A stretch of 64,000 bases of DNA from JBPRGG01 sp051418075 (GTDB lineage: Bacteria; Bacteroidota; Bacteroidia; Cytophagales; Cyclobacteriaceae), in assembly GCA_051418075.1 (NCBI GenBank), contig JBPRGG010000104.1, forward strand, positions 1 through 64,000, written 5' to 3'. Below, one piece after another: positions 8,081 through 17,144 of the stretch. Position 1 is the first letter of the stretch, and every line of letters begins with the position of its first letter. A program made the translations under genes and the position numbers. The notes beneath the pieces were generated by a model that did no database searches, was not told where the DNA came from, and saw only the letters and a program-made list of their open reading frames with translations.

Positions 8081-9322
8081 ATGGATAACGGGACACTAAT
8101 TGAATCATTTGCAGAATTTGCTAGAAGTAAGGATGTGGATCGTCCGACCATGATCAGAATATTAGAAGACGTTTTCCGAACCATGATCAGAAAAAAATTC
8201 GGGACTGACGATAATTTCGATATAATTATTAATGCTGACAAGGGTGATCTGGAAATCTGGCGATTCAGGGAAATTGTAGATGATAATTCAGAAGATATTT
8301 GGGATCATGATAAGATAAGTTTGTCTGAAGCCCGAAAAATAGAGCCTGATTTTGAAATTGGTGAAGAAGTGGCTGAAGATGTAAGTCTGGATGAATTTGG
8401 GAGACGGGCCGTGATGACCGCCCGGCAGACTCTTATACAAAAAATTAAAGACCTTGAAAAAGATATCCTATTTAATAAATACAAAGATTTAGTAGGGGAG
8501 ATCATTATTGGCGAGGTTTACCAGATCTTAAACCGGGAAATGTTATTATTGGACAGTGAAGGGAATGAATTGATCTTACCTAAAGATGAACAGATCCATA
8601 AAGACAGATTTCGTAAAGGTGATTCTGTAAGAGCCATAGTACATAGGGTGGAGATGGTAAATGGCAATCCAAGAATTATCTTGTCCAGGACTTCACCTAC
8701 TTTTCTGGAAAGACTTTTTGAAAGTGAAGTACCGGAAGTTTTTGATGGGTTAATTTCGATTAAGAAAGTAGTACGCGAACCAGGCGAGCGGGCTAAAGTG
8801 GCAGTAGAATCATTTGATGACAGAATTGATCCAGTCGGTGCATGTGTGGGAATGAAAGGTTCCAGGATACACAGTATTGTGCGGGAATTACAGAATGAAA
8901 ATATTGATGTGATTAATTTTACTGAAAATCTGGAGTTATATATATCCAGGGCGCTGAGCCCAGCCAAAATCAGCAATATTAAGGTAGATGAAAAAAAAGG
9001 CAGAGTTTCTGTTTATCTGAAACCCGATCAGGTATCTCTGGCCATAGGAAAGGGCGGGCATAATATCAAATTGGCCAGTCATTTGGTAGCTTACGAAATT
9101 GATGTATTTCGTGATTTGGAAGAGTTTGAAGAAGAAGATGTGGACCTGGAAGAATTTTCTGATGAAATAGACGATTGGATTATTGATGAACTGAAAAGAG
9201 TGGGCCTGGATACTGCCAAGAGTGTTTTGGCTTTGTCAAAAGAAGATCTTGTAAGAAGATCAGATCTGGAAGAAGAAACCATTGAGGAGGTTATGAGGAT
9301 TTTAAACCAGGAATTCGAATAA
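8081..9322 (+). CDS. nusA: Transcription termination/antitermination factor NusA
   Basis: Binds RNA polymerase and nascent RNA to control pausing, termination and antitermination. The order is the N-terminal polymerase-binding domain (about 1-130), the S1 domain (about 135-200, with GEIIIGEVYQI) and two KH domains. The first KH has VGACVGMKGSRIHSIVREL and the second has VSLAIGKGGHNIKLAS. An acidic region rich in Glu and Asp and a short helix-hairpin-helix-like tail (LKRVGLDTAKSVLALSKED) follow, as in other Bacteroidota. The 413 residues are normal for the phylum. It lies 4 bp after rimP and 40 bp before infB. Confidence 0.95.
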   Translation: MDNGTLIESFAEFARSKDVDRPTMIRILEDVFRTMIRKKFGTDDNFDIIINADKGDLEIWRFREIVDDNSEDIWDHDKISLSEARKIEPDFEIGEEVAEDVSLDEFGRRAVMTARQTLIQKIKDLEKDILFNKYKDLVGEIIIGEVYQILNREMLLLDSEGNELILPKDEQIHKDRFRKGDSVRAIVHRVEMVNGNPRIILSRTSPTFLERLFESEVPEVFDGLISIKKVVREPGERAKVAVESFDDRIDPVGACVGMKGSRIHSIVRELQNENIDVINFTENLELYISRALSPAKISNIKVDEKKGRVSVYLKPDQVSLAIGKGGHNIKLASHLVAYEIDVFRDLEEFEEEDVDLEEFSDEIDDWIIDELKRVGLDTAKSVLALSKEDLVRRSDLEEETIEEVMRILNQEFE

Positions 9323-9362
9323 ACCATAGAAGGAATAATTAAGAAAAAAGGAATTTTACTGT

Positions 9363-12300
9363 ATGGCAGAAGAAAAAATGATGAGATTGAGCCAGGTGGC
9401 CAGAAAGCTTAATGTGGGAACTTCCACTATCACTGAGCATCTGGCTAACAAAGGCTTTAAAATTGAAAACAAACCTAATACAAAAATTACTTTGGAGCAA
9501 TTTGGCATGCTTTCCAAAGAGTTTGCTTCTTCTGCTATGGATAAAGAAGAAGCGCTGGGATTAACCATAGGTAAAAAACATTCTGAAAACTTCATCATTG
9601 ATGCAGATAAAACGGACGATGTAGAGAAAAGGCGGGAAGAAGAAGAAGAGATTTTCATAAAGAGCATCTCCATGAAAAAAGAAGCCGCTGCCAGGGAAAA
9701 GGCCCAGCAACAGGCTAAAGAAGAAAAAGAGGAAAAAGCACGTAAAGAGACGGCTGAAAAGGAAGCTAAAGCCGAAGAAGAAACTAGCCAAACACATAAA
9801 TTAAAAGGAATTAAAGTGGTTGGTAAAATTGACCTGCAGGATAAAAAACCTAAAAAAGCGGCTGAAACAGAAGAAAAAACTGAATCGAAGCCGGTTGAAC
9901 CTGAGGTTAAGGAAAAAGAACAACCCGTACAAAATGAACCAGTAGTTGACTCCAAAAAGGAACCGGAAAAGGAACCAGAAAAAGAACCGGAAAAACCTGT
10001 TGTTGATAAAAAAGAACAGCCGGAAGAAGTAAAAAGAAAGGAGATAAAAAAGACCGAAGAGGAAGAAGCTAAACCGGTAGAAGAAAGAGCGCCAACTAAG
10101 GAAAAAGAAGTTCAACCGGTACCACCACAGGAAGAAAAACCTGAAATTCCCGAGAAAGTTAAGGAGGAAAAAGAGGAGGAAAAACCTGTTGAAGAAGAAG
10201 CAACTATAAAGGAGCAACCAGTTCAGGAAAAAGAAACAGAAACGGTTGAAGAAGATCGTAAGGACCTGATCGAAGCTAAAGCTGATCAATTAAAAGGTTT
10301 AACCGTATTGGGAAAAATTGAACTTCCCCAGGATAAGCCTAAAAAATCACCCAAGCCGGTAGCATCTTCTGACGATCAAAAAGAGAAGAAGAAAAAGAAA
10401 AGGCCGAGAAAGCGCATACCCAAAGCAAAAACAGAAGAAGAATCCACCCAGGATCGCTCTGCCAAGAAGAAAGATCAGCAAAAAGGTCGTTCCAAGAAAA
10501 AACAAAAGTATCAAAAAGAAGAATTGTCCGACAAGGAAATACAAGAGCAGATCAAGGCTACCATGGCTAAATTAAGTGGTGGTAAAAAGTCAAGTGGTGG
10601 CGGAAGCCGATCTAAATATAAAAGAGAAAAACGATCTCATATGGCTGAGCAGATGGAAGAACGATTGCAGCAAGAGCAGGAGTCATCTAAAAGCATCCAG
10701 GTTCGGGAATTCATTTCTGCCAACGACCTGGCCTCTTTAATGGAGGTAAGTGTTAATGAAGTAATTGCAACCTGCATGAGTTTAGGCCTGTTTGTGTCCA
10801 TTAACCAGCGACTGGATGCAGAAACCATCACAGTGATTGCTGACGAGTTTGGATATAAAGCTGATTTTACCTCTTCTGAAGAAGATCTGAGCATTGAGGA
10901 GGAAGAAGATAGAGAGGAGGATCTGACTGAACGAGCGCCTATTGTTACTATTATGGGTCATGTGGACCATGGAAAAACATCATTACTTGACTATATCAGA
11001 CATGCCAAAGTAGCCGCTGGTGAAGCTGGTGGTATTACCCAGCATATCGGAGCATATGATGTAACCACCGAAAGTGGCAAACGCGTCGTATTTCTGGATA
11101 CGCCTGGTCACGAAGCTTTTACCGCCATGAGAGCCAGAGGTGCCAGCATCACTGATGTAGTGGTAATTGTAGTGGCTGCAGACGATAATGTAATGCCACA
11201 AACTAAAGAGGCCATAAACCATGCCCAGGTAGCCGGCGTGCCTATAGTAATTGCTATTAACAAGATAGATAAGCCACAGGCTAATCCCGAAAAGATCAGG
11301 GAAGAATTGGCCAATATAAATATCCTGGTCGAAGATTGGGGTGGGAAATACCAATGTCAGGAAATTTCGGCCAAATCAGGTATAGGGATCAACGAACTAT
11401 TGGAAAAGGTCTTACTGGAAGCTGAATTGCTGGAGTTGAAAGGTAATTCTAATAAAAAAGCAGTTGGAACTGTTATTGAAGCATCACTGGATAAAGGAAG
11501 AGGATACCTGGCTACCATTTTGATACAGTCAGGGAATTTAAGTGTAGGGGATGTAATGCTGGCCGGATCCAATTATGGTAAAGTAAAGGCCATGTTTGAT
11601 CATCGGGGTAAAAAGATTGATGAGGCTGGACCATCCACACCGGTTCTGGTTTTAGGGCTTGATGGAGCACCTCCTGCTGGCGATAAATTAAATGTATTGG
11701 AATCTGAAAGAGATGCTCGTGAAATTGCCAATAAAAGATCTCAATTACAACGTGAACAGAATATCAGGACCAAGAAACATATTACACTGGACGAAATTGG
11801 ACGTCGTTTGGCCATCGGCTCATTTAAGGAATTAAATGTTATTGTAAAAGGTGATGTGGACGGTTCTGTGGAGGCCTTATCGGATTCTCTTTTGAAACTA
11901 TCCACCAAGGAAGTTCAGGTAAATATCATACATAAAGCAGTGGGCCAGATCTCTGAATCTGATGTGTTACTGGCTTCAGCTTCAGATGCAGTTATTATTG
12001 GTTTCCAGGTACGGCCATCCGGCGGTGCCCGTAAACTGGCCGAACAGGAAGAGATTGAGATCAGGTTATACTCTGTAATTTATGATGCCATCAATGACGT
12101 AAGAGATGCTATGGAAGGTTTATTGGCACCAACTGTTGAAGAAGTGATTACAGGAAATATTGAAGTTCGGGATGTATTTAAAATATCAAAAGTAGGAACA
12201 GTGGCCGGATGTATGGTTACAGATGGTATGGTCAGGAGATCTAATCGTATCCGATTGATCAGGGATGGAATTGTGATTTACACTGGTGAAGTGAATCAAC

Positions 12301-12437
12301 TGAAGCGTTTTAAAGATGATGTTACAGAAGTGAAAAGCGGATATGAATGCGGATTAAGCATTAAAAACTTCAATGACCTGAAAGTTGGTGATGTAATCGA
12401 AGGATTTGAAGAAAAAGAAGTAAAAAGGAAATTATAA
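9363..12437 (+). CDS. infB: Translation initiation factor IF-2
   Basis: GTPase that delivers fMet-tRNA to the 30S subunit. An N-terminal IF2_N helical domain (LSQVARKLNVGTSTITEHL) is followed by a linker of about 400 residues very rich in Lys, Glu and Pro. A second IF2_N domain comes near residues 445-495. The G domain starts at G1 GHVDHGKTS (about 532-540), with DTPGHEAF as G3 and NKIDK as G4. Domains II, III and C2 complete 1024 residues. The linker holds two copies of a short motif, LKGIKVVGKIDL (about 147-158) and LKGLTVLGKIEL (about 310-321). It is the last gene of the operon and is followed by a terminator-like hairpin. Confidence 0.96.
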   Translation: MAEEKMMRLSQVARKLNVGTSTITEHLANKGFKIENKPNTKITLEQFGMLSKEFASSAMDKEEALGLTIGKKHSENFIIDADKTDDVEKRREEEEEIFIKSISMKKEAAAREKAQQQAKEEKEEKARKETAEKEAKAEEETSQTHKLKGIKVVGKIDLQDKKPKKAAETEEKTESKPVEPEVKEKEQPVQNEPVVDSKKEPEKEPEKEPEKPVVDKKEQPEEVKRKEIKKTEEEEAKPVEERAPTKEKEVQPVPPQEEKPEIPEKVKEEKEEEKPVEEEATIKEQPVQEKETETVEEDRKDLIEAKADQLKGLTVLGKIELPQDKPKKSPKPVASSDDQKEKKKKKRPRKRIPKAKTEEESTQDRSAKKKDQQKGRSKKKQKYQKEELSDKEIQEQIKATMAKLSGGKKSSGGGSRSKYKREKRSHMAEQMEERLQQEQESSKSIQVREFISANDLASLMEVSVNEVIATCMSLGLFVSINQRLDAETITVIADEFGYKADFTSSEEDLSIEEEEDREEDLTERAPIVTIMGHVDHGKTSLLDYIRHAKVAAGEAGGITQHIGAYDVTTESGKRVVFLDTPGHEAFTAMRARGASITDVVVIVVAADDNVMPQTKEAINHAQVAGVPIVIAINKIDKPQANPEKIREELANINILVEDWGGKYQCQEISAKSGIGINELLEKVLLEAELLELKGNSNKKAVGTVIEASLDKGRGYLATILIQSGNLSVGDVMLAGSNYGKVKAMFDHRGKKIDEAGPSTPVLVLGLDGAPPAGDKLNVLESERDAREIANKRSQLQREQNIRTKKHITLDEIGRRLAIGSFKELNVIVKGDVDGSVEALSDSLLKLSTKEVQVNIIHKAVGQISESDVLLASASDAVIIGFQVRPSGGARKLAEQEEIEIRLYSVIYDAINDVRDAMEGLLAPTVEEVITGNIEVRDVFKISKVGTVAGCMVTDGMVRRSNRIRLIRDGIVIYTGEVNQLKRFKDDVTEVKSGYECGLSIKNFNDLKVGDVIEGFEEKEVKRKL

Positions 12438-12466
12438 CTTTTGTTAAACTAAGATTTTAATATTTT

Positions 12467-12493
12467 AAGCTGGTTTAACAAGCCGGCTTTTTT
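12467..12493 (+). terminator. Rho-independent terminator after infB
   Basis: AAGCTGG and CCGGCTT form a 7-bp stem (one G-U) around a 9-base loop and run into six T residues. It lies 30 bp after the infB stop. Confidence 0.75.
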
Positions 12494-12670
12494 ATGTTTT
12501 GGGTTCTGCTAATACAAATTCCGCTTTTTATTGTAAGTGCTCTCATCATAATTGGACTTTATAAACCCCATTGGGTATTGTGGTGGTTAGGTTTTAAAAA
12601 CCGTTTGACTGTGCTGAAGTATTATGGATTAGTCTGGTTGATACTTTTTACTATAAATCTACTCTTTTAG
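12494..12670 (+). CDS. Small membrane protein, 58 residues
   Basis: An ATG frame starts at the end of the T-run behind the infB terminator and encodes 58 residues. Two hydrophobic stretches (about 2-22 and 44-58) flank a loop YKPHWVLWWLGFKNRLTVLKY that is rich in Trp and basic residues. The composition is that of a real small inner-membrane protein, and I have the impression that similar small proteins occur in related bacteria, but I cannot name a family. It would need readthrough of the hairpin or a promoter inside infB. Its last 20 bp overlap the convergent methyltransferase gene. Confidence 0.4.
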   Translation: MFWVLLIQIPLFIVSALIIIGLYKPHWVLWWLGFKNRLTVLKYYGLVWLILFTINLLF

Positions 12671-13838
12671 CCTGAATTACTAATTTATTTTTTGCCTGAT
12701 CCGTGGTAAAAATCAGGTATTTCAATCCTCCCTCTTTCAATTTAAATTTTTGTACTAATTGGGGTACTGATAAGGGGAAATTTCTGCTAATAATGTTGAA
12801 TCTCTTCTTATCAGCCAAATCCTTAATCCTTTTTTTAGTAAACTGATCAGCTTTTAAGACCTGCAGGATCTTACCGGGAAAGGCTGAGTTTAAATGTTCG
12901 GAAGTGTATAAATGACTGTTATCGGAAAGTTTATACAACTTGTATTGATGCCCCAGCGTCTTAAATGCCCCGGATTTTAAGATGGAAACATTAGGTTCAT
13001 ACAGATAAGTCATCACCTGGTGATATGCTACATGCTCCATATTTTCCTCCTGTGAATAGGTAAAACTAAGTTCCTGTCTAGAATCATCAGGTAAAATATT
13101 AACAGCCGATATTAAAGGCTCACCTGTATTTTTTCTAAGCAGGTAAATAACTTCTTTGCAATCATTATTCACAGATAAAACCCATACCTTTTCTACCTGG
13201 CCCAGAGCTTTGATGGTTCCTTTAATATCTAACCAGGGCGATGTTTTCAGCAATATTTCAGTTGCCTTTGCCTTCAATGTATCCAGCAGATCGATTATAT
13301 TGGGTGAGCTATCTTCCAGCTTAAACACTTTCCGTCCATTTGCTTTTCTGGATGGATCCAGGTAAATAAGGTCTACCTGCAAATCATTTTTCAAAAAGCT
13401 TTCGGCCGATTGGTGGTGAATCCTGATATTATCCTGTTTTAGTATCCGGAAATTATGAGAGGCTAATGCACACAGGTGCTGATCCACCTCTACAAATTCC
13501 ACATTTTTAAATTTTTTAGCTAAATAAAAGACATCTACACCGGTACCTCCGGATAAATCTATCAGTTTATTGCCAGCGAATAAGTTTGCTTTGAATTTGG
13601 CTGTGGTTTGGGATGAACTTTGTTCTAATCTGGATGCAGGAGGGAATATTACATCTTCATGGTTATACCATTCAGGTATTTTCTGTTTGGCTTTCTGCCG
13701 GGCTTTTATTTGTTCGGCTATTTCCTTCACAGGTAAGTCAGGAAATAAATGTCCCTGAAGGGATAACTTAAAAGGATCATGATTTTCATGATCCTTTATA
13801 AATTTTTTTATTTCAGGTTTTAAAAGCTGATTTATCAA
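12651..13838 (-). CDS. Class I SAM-dependent methyltransferase with THUMP-like C-terminal domain
   Basis: A probable RNA methyltransferase of unknown target. The N-terminal helical part carries the segment PPASRLEQSSSQTTAKFKA. The SAM-binding core has motif I LIDLSGGTGVDVF (about 91-103), an acidic loop FVEVDQ and the motif IV-like YLDPSRK (about 158-164). The C-terminal third matches the THUMP-like domain that accompanies this family in Bacteroidota. The 395 residues are typical. It ends 12 bp from the start of the next gene on the left side of the convergent pair and shares 20 bp with the small ORF on the other strand. It follows asd on the same strand after 11 bp, so the two are probably cotranscribed. 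Confidence 0.8.
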   Translation of the reverse strand: MINQLLKPEIKKFIKDHENHDPFKLSLQGHLFPDLPVKEIAEQIKARQKAKQKIPEWYNHEDVIFPPASRLEQSSSQTTAKFKANLFAGNKLIDLSGGTGVDVFYLAKKFKNVEFVEVDQHLCALASHNFRILKQDNIRIHHQSAESFLKNDLQVDLIYLDPSRKANGRKVFKLEDSSPNIIDLLDTLKAKATEILLKTSPWLDIKGTIKALGQVEKVWVLSVNNDCKEVIYLLRKNTGEPLISAVNILPDDSRQELSFTYSQEENMEHVAYHQVMTYLYEPNVSILKSGAFKTLGHQYKLYKLSDNSHLYTSEHLNSAFPGKILQVLKADQFTKKRIKDLADKKRFNIISRNFPLSVPQLVQKFKLKEGGLKYLIFTTDQAKNKLVIQAKRVDL

Positions 13839-13849
13839 AGACCTGGTTG

Positions 13850-14845
13850 TTAGGCAGATACCAACCCTGATTGTTTAAGATACTCTGCAATTTGAACGGC
13901 ATTGGTAGCAGCCCCTTTGCGTAAATTATCGGCTACAATCCACATATTCAAGGTGTTTTCTCTGGATTCATCTCTCCGGATACGCCCAACGAATACCTCA
14001 TCTTTATTATGTGAGGTCAAAGGCATAGGATAAACCAGGTTTTTCAAGTCATCCTGAACCACTACCCCTTTGGTTTGGGATAACAGATCCCGGATTTCCT
14101 GTAAGTCAAAATCATTATCAAATTCTATATTAACGGATTCTGAATGCCCGCCAATGACCGGTACCCTAACCGTAGTAGCCGTGACCTTTATCGCATCATC
14201 CCCCATGATTTTTTTTGTTTCATTCACCATTTTCATTTCTTCCTTGGTGTATCCGTTTTCCAAAAAAACATCAATATGAGGCAACACATTCAAATCAATC
14301 TGATAAGCATAAGCCTTTTCTCCTTGTCTGCCGGCTCTTTCGTTCATCAATTGATCCACTGCTTTCTTCCCGCTCCCGGTTACCGATTGATAGGTAGAAA
14401 CTACCACCCTTCTGATCTTATATTTTTGATGTAAAGGGGCTAAAACCAGCACCATCTGAATGGTAGAACAGTTTGGATTGGCAATGATTTTGTCTGCCTT
14501 AGTCAACTCCGCCGCATTCACTTCCGGAACTACCAATTTATGGTCGGGGCTCATGCGCCAGGCTGAGGAATTGTCTACTACCACAGTACCTACCGCTTCA
14601 AATCGAGGAGCCCATTCCAGGGAAGTACTTCCTCCGGCTGAAAATATTGCTATATCCGGACGTTGATTGATTGCTTCCTCCAAACCAATTACTGTATATA
14701 CTTTATCCTGAAATGTGATCTGTTTTCCGGCCGACCTTTCAGAGGCAACCAGTAATAACTCATCAAAAGAAAAATTTCTTTCATTGATCACTTTTAACAT
14801 TTCACTGCCAACTAAACCTGTGGCACCAACAACTGCTAATTTCAT
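13850..14845 (-). CDS. asd: Aspartate-semialdehyde dehydrogenase
   Basis: Reduces aspartyl phosphate to aspartate semialdehyde for lysine, methionine, threonine and diaminopimelate synthesis. It has the NADP motif GATGLVGSEML, the catalytic cysteine in ANPNCSTIQM (C126 from this start) and the substrate histidine in GGHSESVNIEF (H234). The ATG at 14845 is preferred. The frame continues only two codons upstream, to a TTG. The 331 residues are normal. The methyltransferase gene follows after 11 bp, an association with no obvious functional meaning. Confidence 0.94.
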   Translation of the reverse strand: MKLAVVGATGLVGSEMLKVINERNFSFDELLLVASERSAGKQITFQDKVYTVIGLEEAINQRPDIAIFSAGGSTSLEWAPRFEAVGTVVVDNSSAWRMSPDHKLVVPEVNAAELTKADKIIANPNCSTIQMVLVLAPLHQKYKIRRVVVSTYQSVTGSGKKAVDQLMNERAGRQGEKAYAYQIDLNVLPHIDVFLENGYTKEEMKMVNETKKIMGDDAIKVTATTVRVPVIGGHSESVNIEFDNDFDLQEIRDLLSQTKGVVVQDDLKNLVYPMPLTSHNKDEVFVGRIRRDESRENTLNMWIVADNLRKGAATNAVQIAEYLKQSGLVSA

Positions 14846-14970
14846 AATCAAAAACGTTTATAATATTTTTTGAGCGGCAAAGATAAAAATAAATTATATA
14901 TATAAAGAAATATGCAAAAAATTAAAACCTGTAAATGTGATTTTTCAATAATAGTAATTTCAATAAAAGC

Positions 14971-15525
14971 TTATTTTCTGGAATTTTCTTTTTTAAAAGC
15001 TGTAATAGTCATTCCTGTGACATCCTTAAATTGTTTGGATAAATGAGCCAGGCTGCTATAACCCAACATCCAGGCAATATCTTCGCTGGATCGATCTTCA
15101 TATTTTAGCATTTCCTTGGCTTTTGCGATTTTTTGTTGAATAAAATATTTTTCAATGGTAATGCCCATATGCTGGGAGAATAAGCGGCTTAAATAGCCAT
15201 AATTCACTCCGGTTTTGCGGGACAGGTATTCAGAATTATTTACCGTTAACCTGTTTCCCTCTGGATTGTTTAATAGATTAATTATTTCCAGTTTAATTTG
15301 CTCAATTAATTTCTGATCCCGGTCCTCTAATAGTTCAAACCCTGCTTCATTTAAAACCTGTTCAATCCGGCCCATTGACAGGGATGCTTCATTATAGACA
15401 ATATCCGCCTGCCCTAAAGTAACTGCTTTTACTTTTACCCCGATCTTTTCCAGATCTTCTTTGACCACCCTTATACAGCGGGGGCAGACCATATTTTTTA
15501 TATTAAGCATTTTTTCCTTTTTCAT
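14971..15525 (-). CDS. AraC-type regulator with N-terminal HMA-like domain
   Basis: A 184-residue fusion. The first 65 or so residues look like a heavy-metal-associated (ferredoxin-like) domain with NMVCPRCIRVV (CxxC at residues 14-17). A linker leads to an AraC-type double helix-turn-helix domain in the last 100 residues, shown by YLSRLFSQHMGITIEKYF and IAWMLGYSSLAHLSKQFK. The CxxC suggests that DNA binding responds to a soft metal such as copper or to redox state, which is inference. The ATG at 15525 is chosen because it starts at the HMA domain and leaves an 81-bp divergent promoter region. The frame extending to 15588 would leave 18 bp. Confidence 0.8.
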   Translation of the reverse strand: MKKEKMLNIKNMVCPRCIRVVKEDLEKIGVKVKAVTLGQADIVYNEASLSMGRIEQVLNEAGFELLEDRDQKLIEQIKLEIINLLNNPEGNRLTVNNSEYLSRKTGVNYGYLSRLFSQHMGITIEKYFIQQKIAKAKEMLKYEDRSSEDIAWMLGYSSLAHLSKQFKDVTGMTITAFKKENSRK

Positions 15526-15606
15526 AGTTTCACTGGGTGATTTATTACTTAAAACTATAAATATTATTTTATTAGTTTTGAATATCATTCAATTAAAAAA
15601 CTTAAG

Positions 15607-16059
15607 ATGAACTATCAGGTTAGAGTGGCGCAAATTTCCGACCATAAAGCCATTGTGGCTTTTCAAATTAAAATGGCCTGGGAAACTGAAAATCTTGAAT
15701 TGGATCCCGGGGTAGTTTTTAAAGGGGTAAAAGCTGTGTTTGATGATCCTGCCAAGGGGGTTTATATGATCGCCTCTCAGTCAAATGAGGTTGTAGGCGT
15801 AATGCTTCTAACTCCTGAATGGAGTGACTGGCGAAATGGACAGGTGCTATGGATTCAGTCTCTTTATGTGCTGCCTGAACATAGAAATCAAGGAATATTT
15901 AAACTCTTTTATCAAAACCTGCAAGATAAGGTTCAAAATGATCCGAAATTGAGAGGTATCAGACTATATGTGGATAAAACCAATCAACTGGCCCAGGAAG
16001 TTTACCAGAAAGTGGGTATGGATGGAAATCATTACCAGCTTTTTGAATGGATGAAATAG
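15607..16059 (+). CDS. GNAT family N-acetyltransferase
   Basis: A 150-residue single-domain acetyltransferase that moves an acetyl group from acetyl-CoA to an unknown amine. The beta4-alpha3 region LWIQSLYVLPEHRNQGIFKLF carries a variant of the Q/RxxGxG/A acetyl-CoA loop (RNQGIF). The C-terminal RLYVDKTNQLAQEVYQKVGM segment is typical of the fold. It is divergent from the HMA-AraC regulator. Nothing ties it to a substrate. Confidence 0.8.
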   Translation: MNYQVRVAQISDHKAIVAFQIKMAWETENLELDPGVVFKGVKAVFDDPAKGVYMIASQSNEVVGVMLLTPEWSDWRNGQVLWIQSLYVLPEHRNQGIFKLFYQNLQDKVQNDPKLRGIRLYVDKTNQLAQEVYQKVGMDGNHYQLFEWMK

Positions 16060-16224
16060 CCACCATCCCTGCCTGATCTGATCCTTCTTTTCTTAAAAAA
16101 ATTAGTTAACCAAAAAATTGTCAGTTGCTTTTTTATTGCACTGCAATTTTTTTTTTAAAAATGCAAATGCAATTAAACCTTGCCAGACCAGTTGCATCTA
16201 ACCATCAAATTTTAAAACAAAAAA

Positions 16225-17088
16225 ATGCTTACTACTATGAAAAAATTAAATGCTTATTTACTGGTTGCGCTATTAGGTCTTGCTGTTTTTGCTTGTGATA
16301 AAGAGGACGAACAAATAACTGATCCGGTAGAAACTGACCTGGCTGCTACAGAGGCTGAAATAGCAGTGCTTTTTGAAGAAATTGATGAGGTTACTTATGA
16401 GATGATGGACTATTCCGGTGATTTGATCATAGAGGCTGAAAATGGCAGAATCAACCATTCAGATGAAAAAATTACCAGCTGTGCTTCCAGGACCATTGAT
16501 ACTTTGGCTGATGAATCTATACAGGTTACCTGGACTTTTGACGGATCATGTACTGGTAAAGATGGAAAGGTAAGAAGCGGTATGATTGTCACAAATTTTA
16601 CCGGTAGAAGGTTTATGCCTGGTTCCGTAATTACCACTTCCCTTCAGGATTATACAGTGAATGAAATCCAACTGGAGGGTACCAGAATTGTGGAGAATAT
16701 ATCTGCCAGTTTATTGGTGTCACCTGCGCATAAGATTACTCTGAATGATGGTAAAATCACCTGGCCTGATGGCAGACAAGCTACCCGTACTGCTGAAAGA
16801 TTCCGGACCTGGATCAGAAGTGGCAGTCCATTAAATGATCAGGTACAGATTGAAGGACAAATGGCAGGTGTGAATAAAAATGGTCAGGCTTACCAGATTA
16901 CCATCACGGAACCCCTGATTTTTCTAAGAGCCTGCCGAGTGGCTCCAAAGAGGGTGTTTATGCCTTCTTCCGGACAAAAATTAATTCAAAGAAACGGATA
17001 TCCTGATATTTTAGTGGACTATGGCCAAGGCGAATGTGACAAAACATTTACCGTAACCATGGATGGAAAAGTTAAAACGGTGAATTAA
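16225..17088 (+). CDS. Lipoprotein of unknown function
   Basis: A 287-residue exported protein. The signal peptide ends in LAVFACDKED, a lipobox with Asp at +2. The rest is rich in beta-strand patterns with an acidic N-terminal stretch (about 30-60) and four cysteines. It contains CASRTIDTLADESIQVTWTFD and a later GRRFMPGSVITTSL block. I do not recognise a named family, although lipoproteins of this style are common in the phylum. ATG 16237 (MKKLNAYLL) is an equally good start. A hairpin that may terminate it lies at 17115-17138. Confidence 0.7.
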   Translation: MLTTMKKLNAYLLVALLGLAVFACDKEDEQITDPVETDLAATEAEIAVLFEEIDEVTYEMMDYSGDLIIEAENGRINHSDEKITSCASRTIDTLADESIQVTWTFDGSCTGKDGKVRSGMIVTNFTGRRFMPGSVITTSLQDYTVNEIQLEGTRIVENISASLLVSPAHKITLNDGKITWPDGRQATRTAERFRTWIRSGSPLNDQVQIEGQMAGVNKNGQAYQITITEPLIFLRACRVAPKRVFMPSSGQKLIQRNGYPDILVDYGQGECDKTFTVTMDGKVKTVN

Positions 17089-17114
17089 GATCAAATAAGT
17101 TTCAAAGTTTTAAA

Positions 17115-17138
17115 GATGCCTGGCTGTAGTCAGGCATC
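17115..17138. terminator. Hairpin between convergent genes
   Basis: GATGCCTG and CAGGCATC form an 8-bp perfect stem around an 8-base loop between two converging genes. The T-tract is weak on both sides, so its activity is uncertain. Confidence 0.5.
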
Positions 17139-17144
17139 CTGCTT

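Noticed and set aside
9801..10289. Long minus-strand frame rich in Phe and Leu inside infB
   Set aside because: It is the antisense image of the Lys/Glu-rich IF-2 linker and has no start signal or family resemblance.
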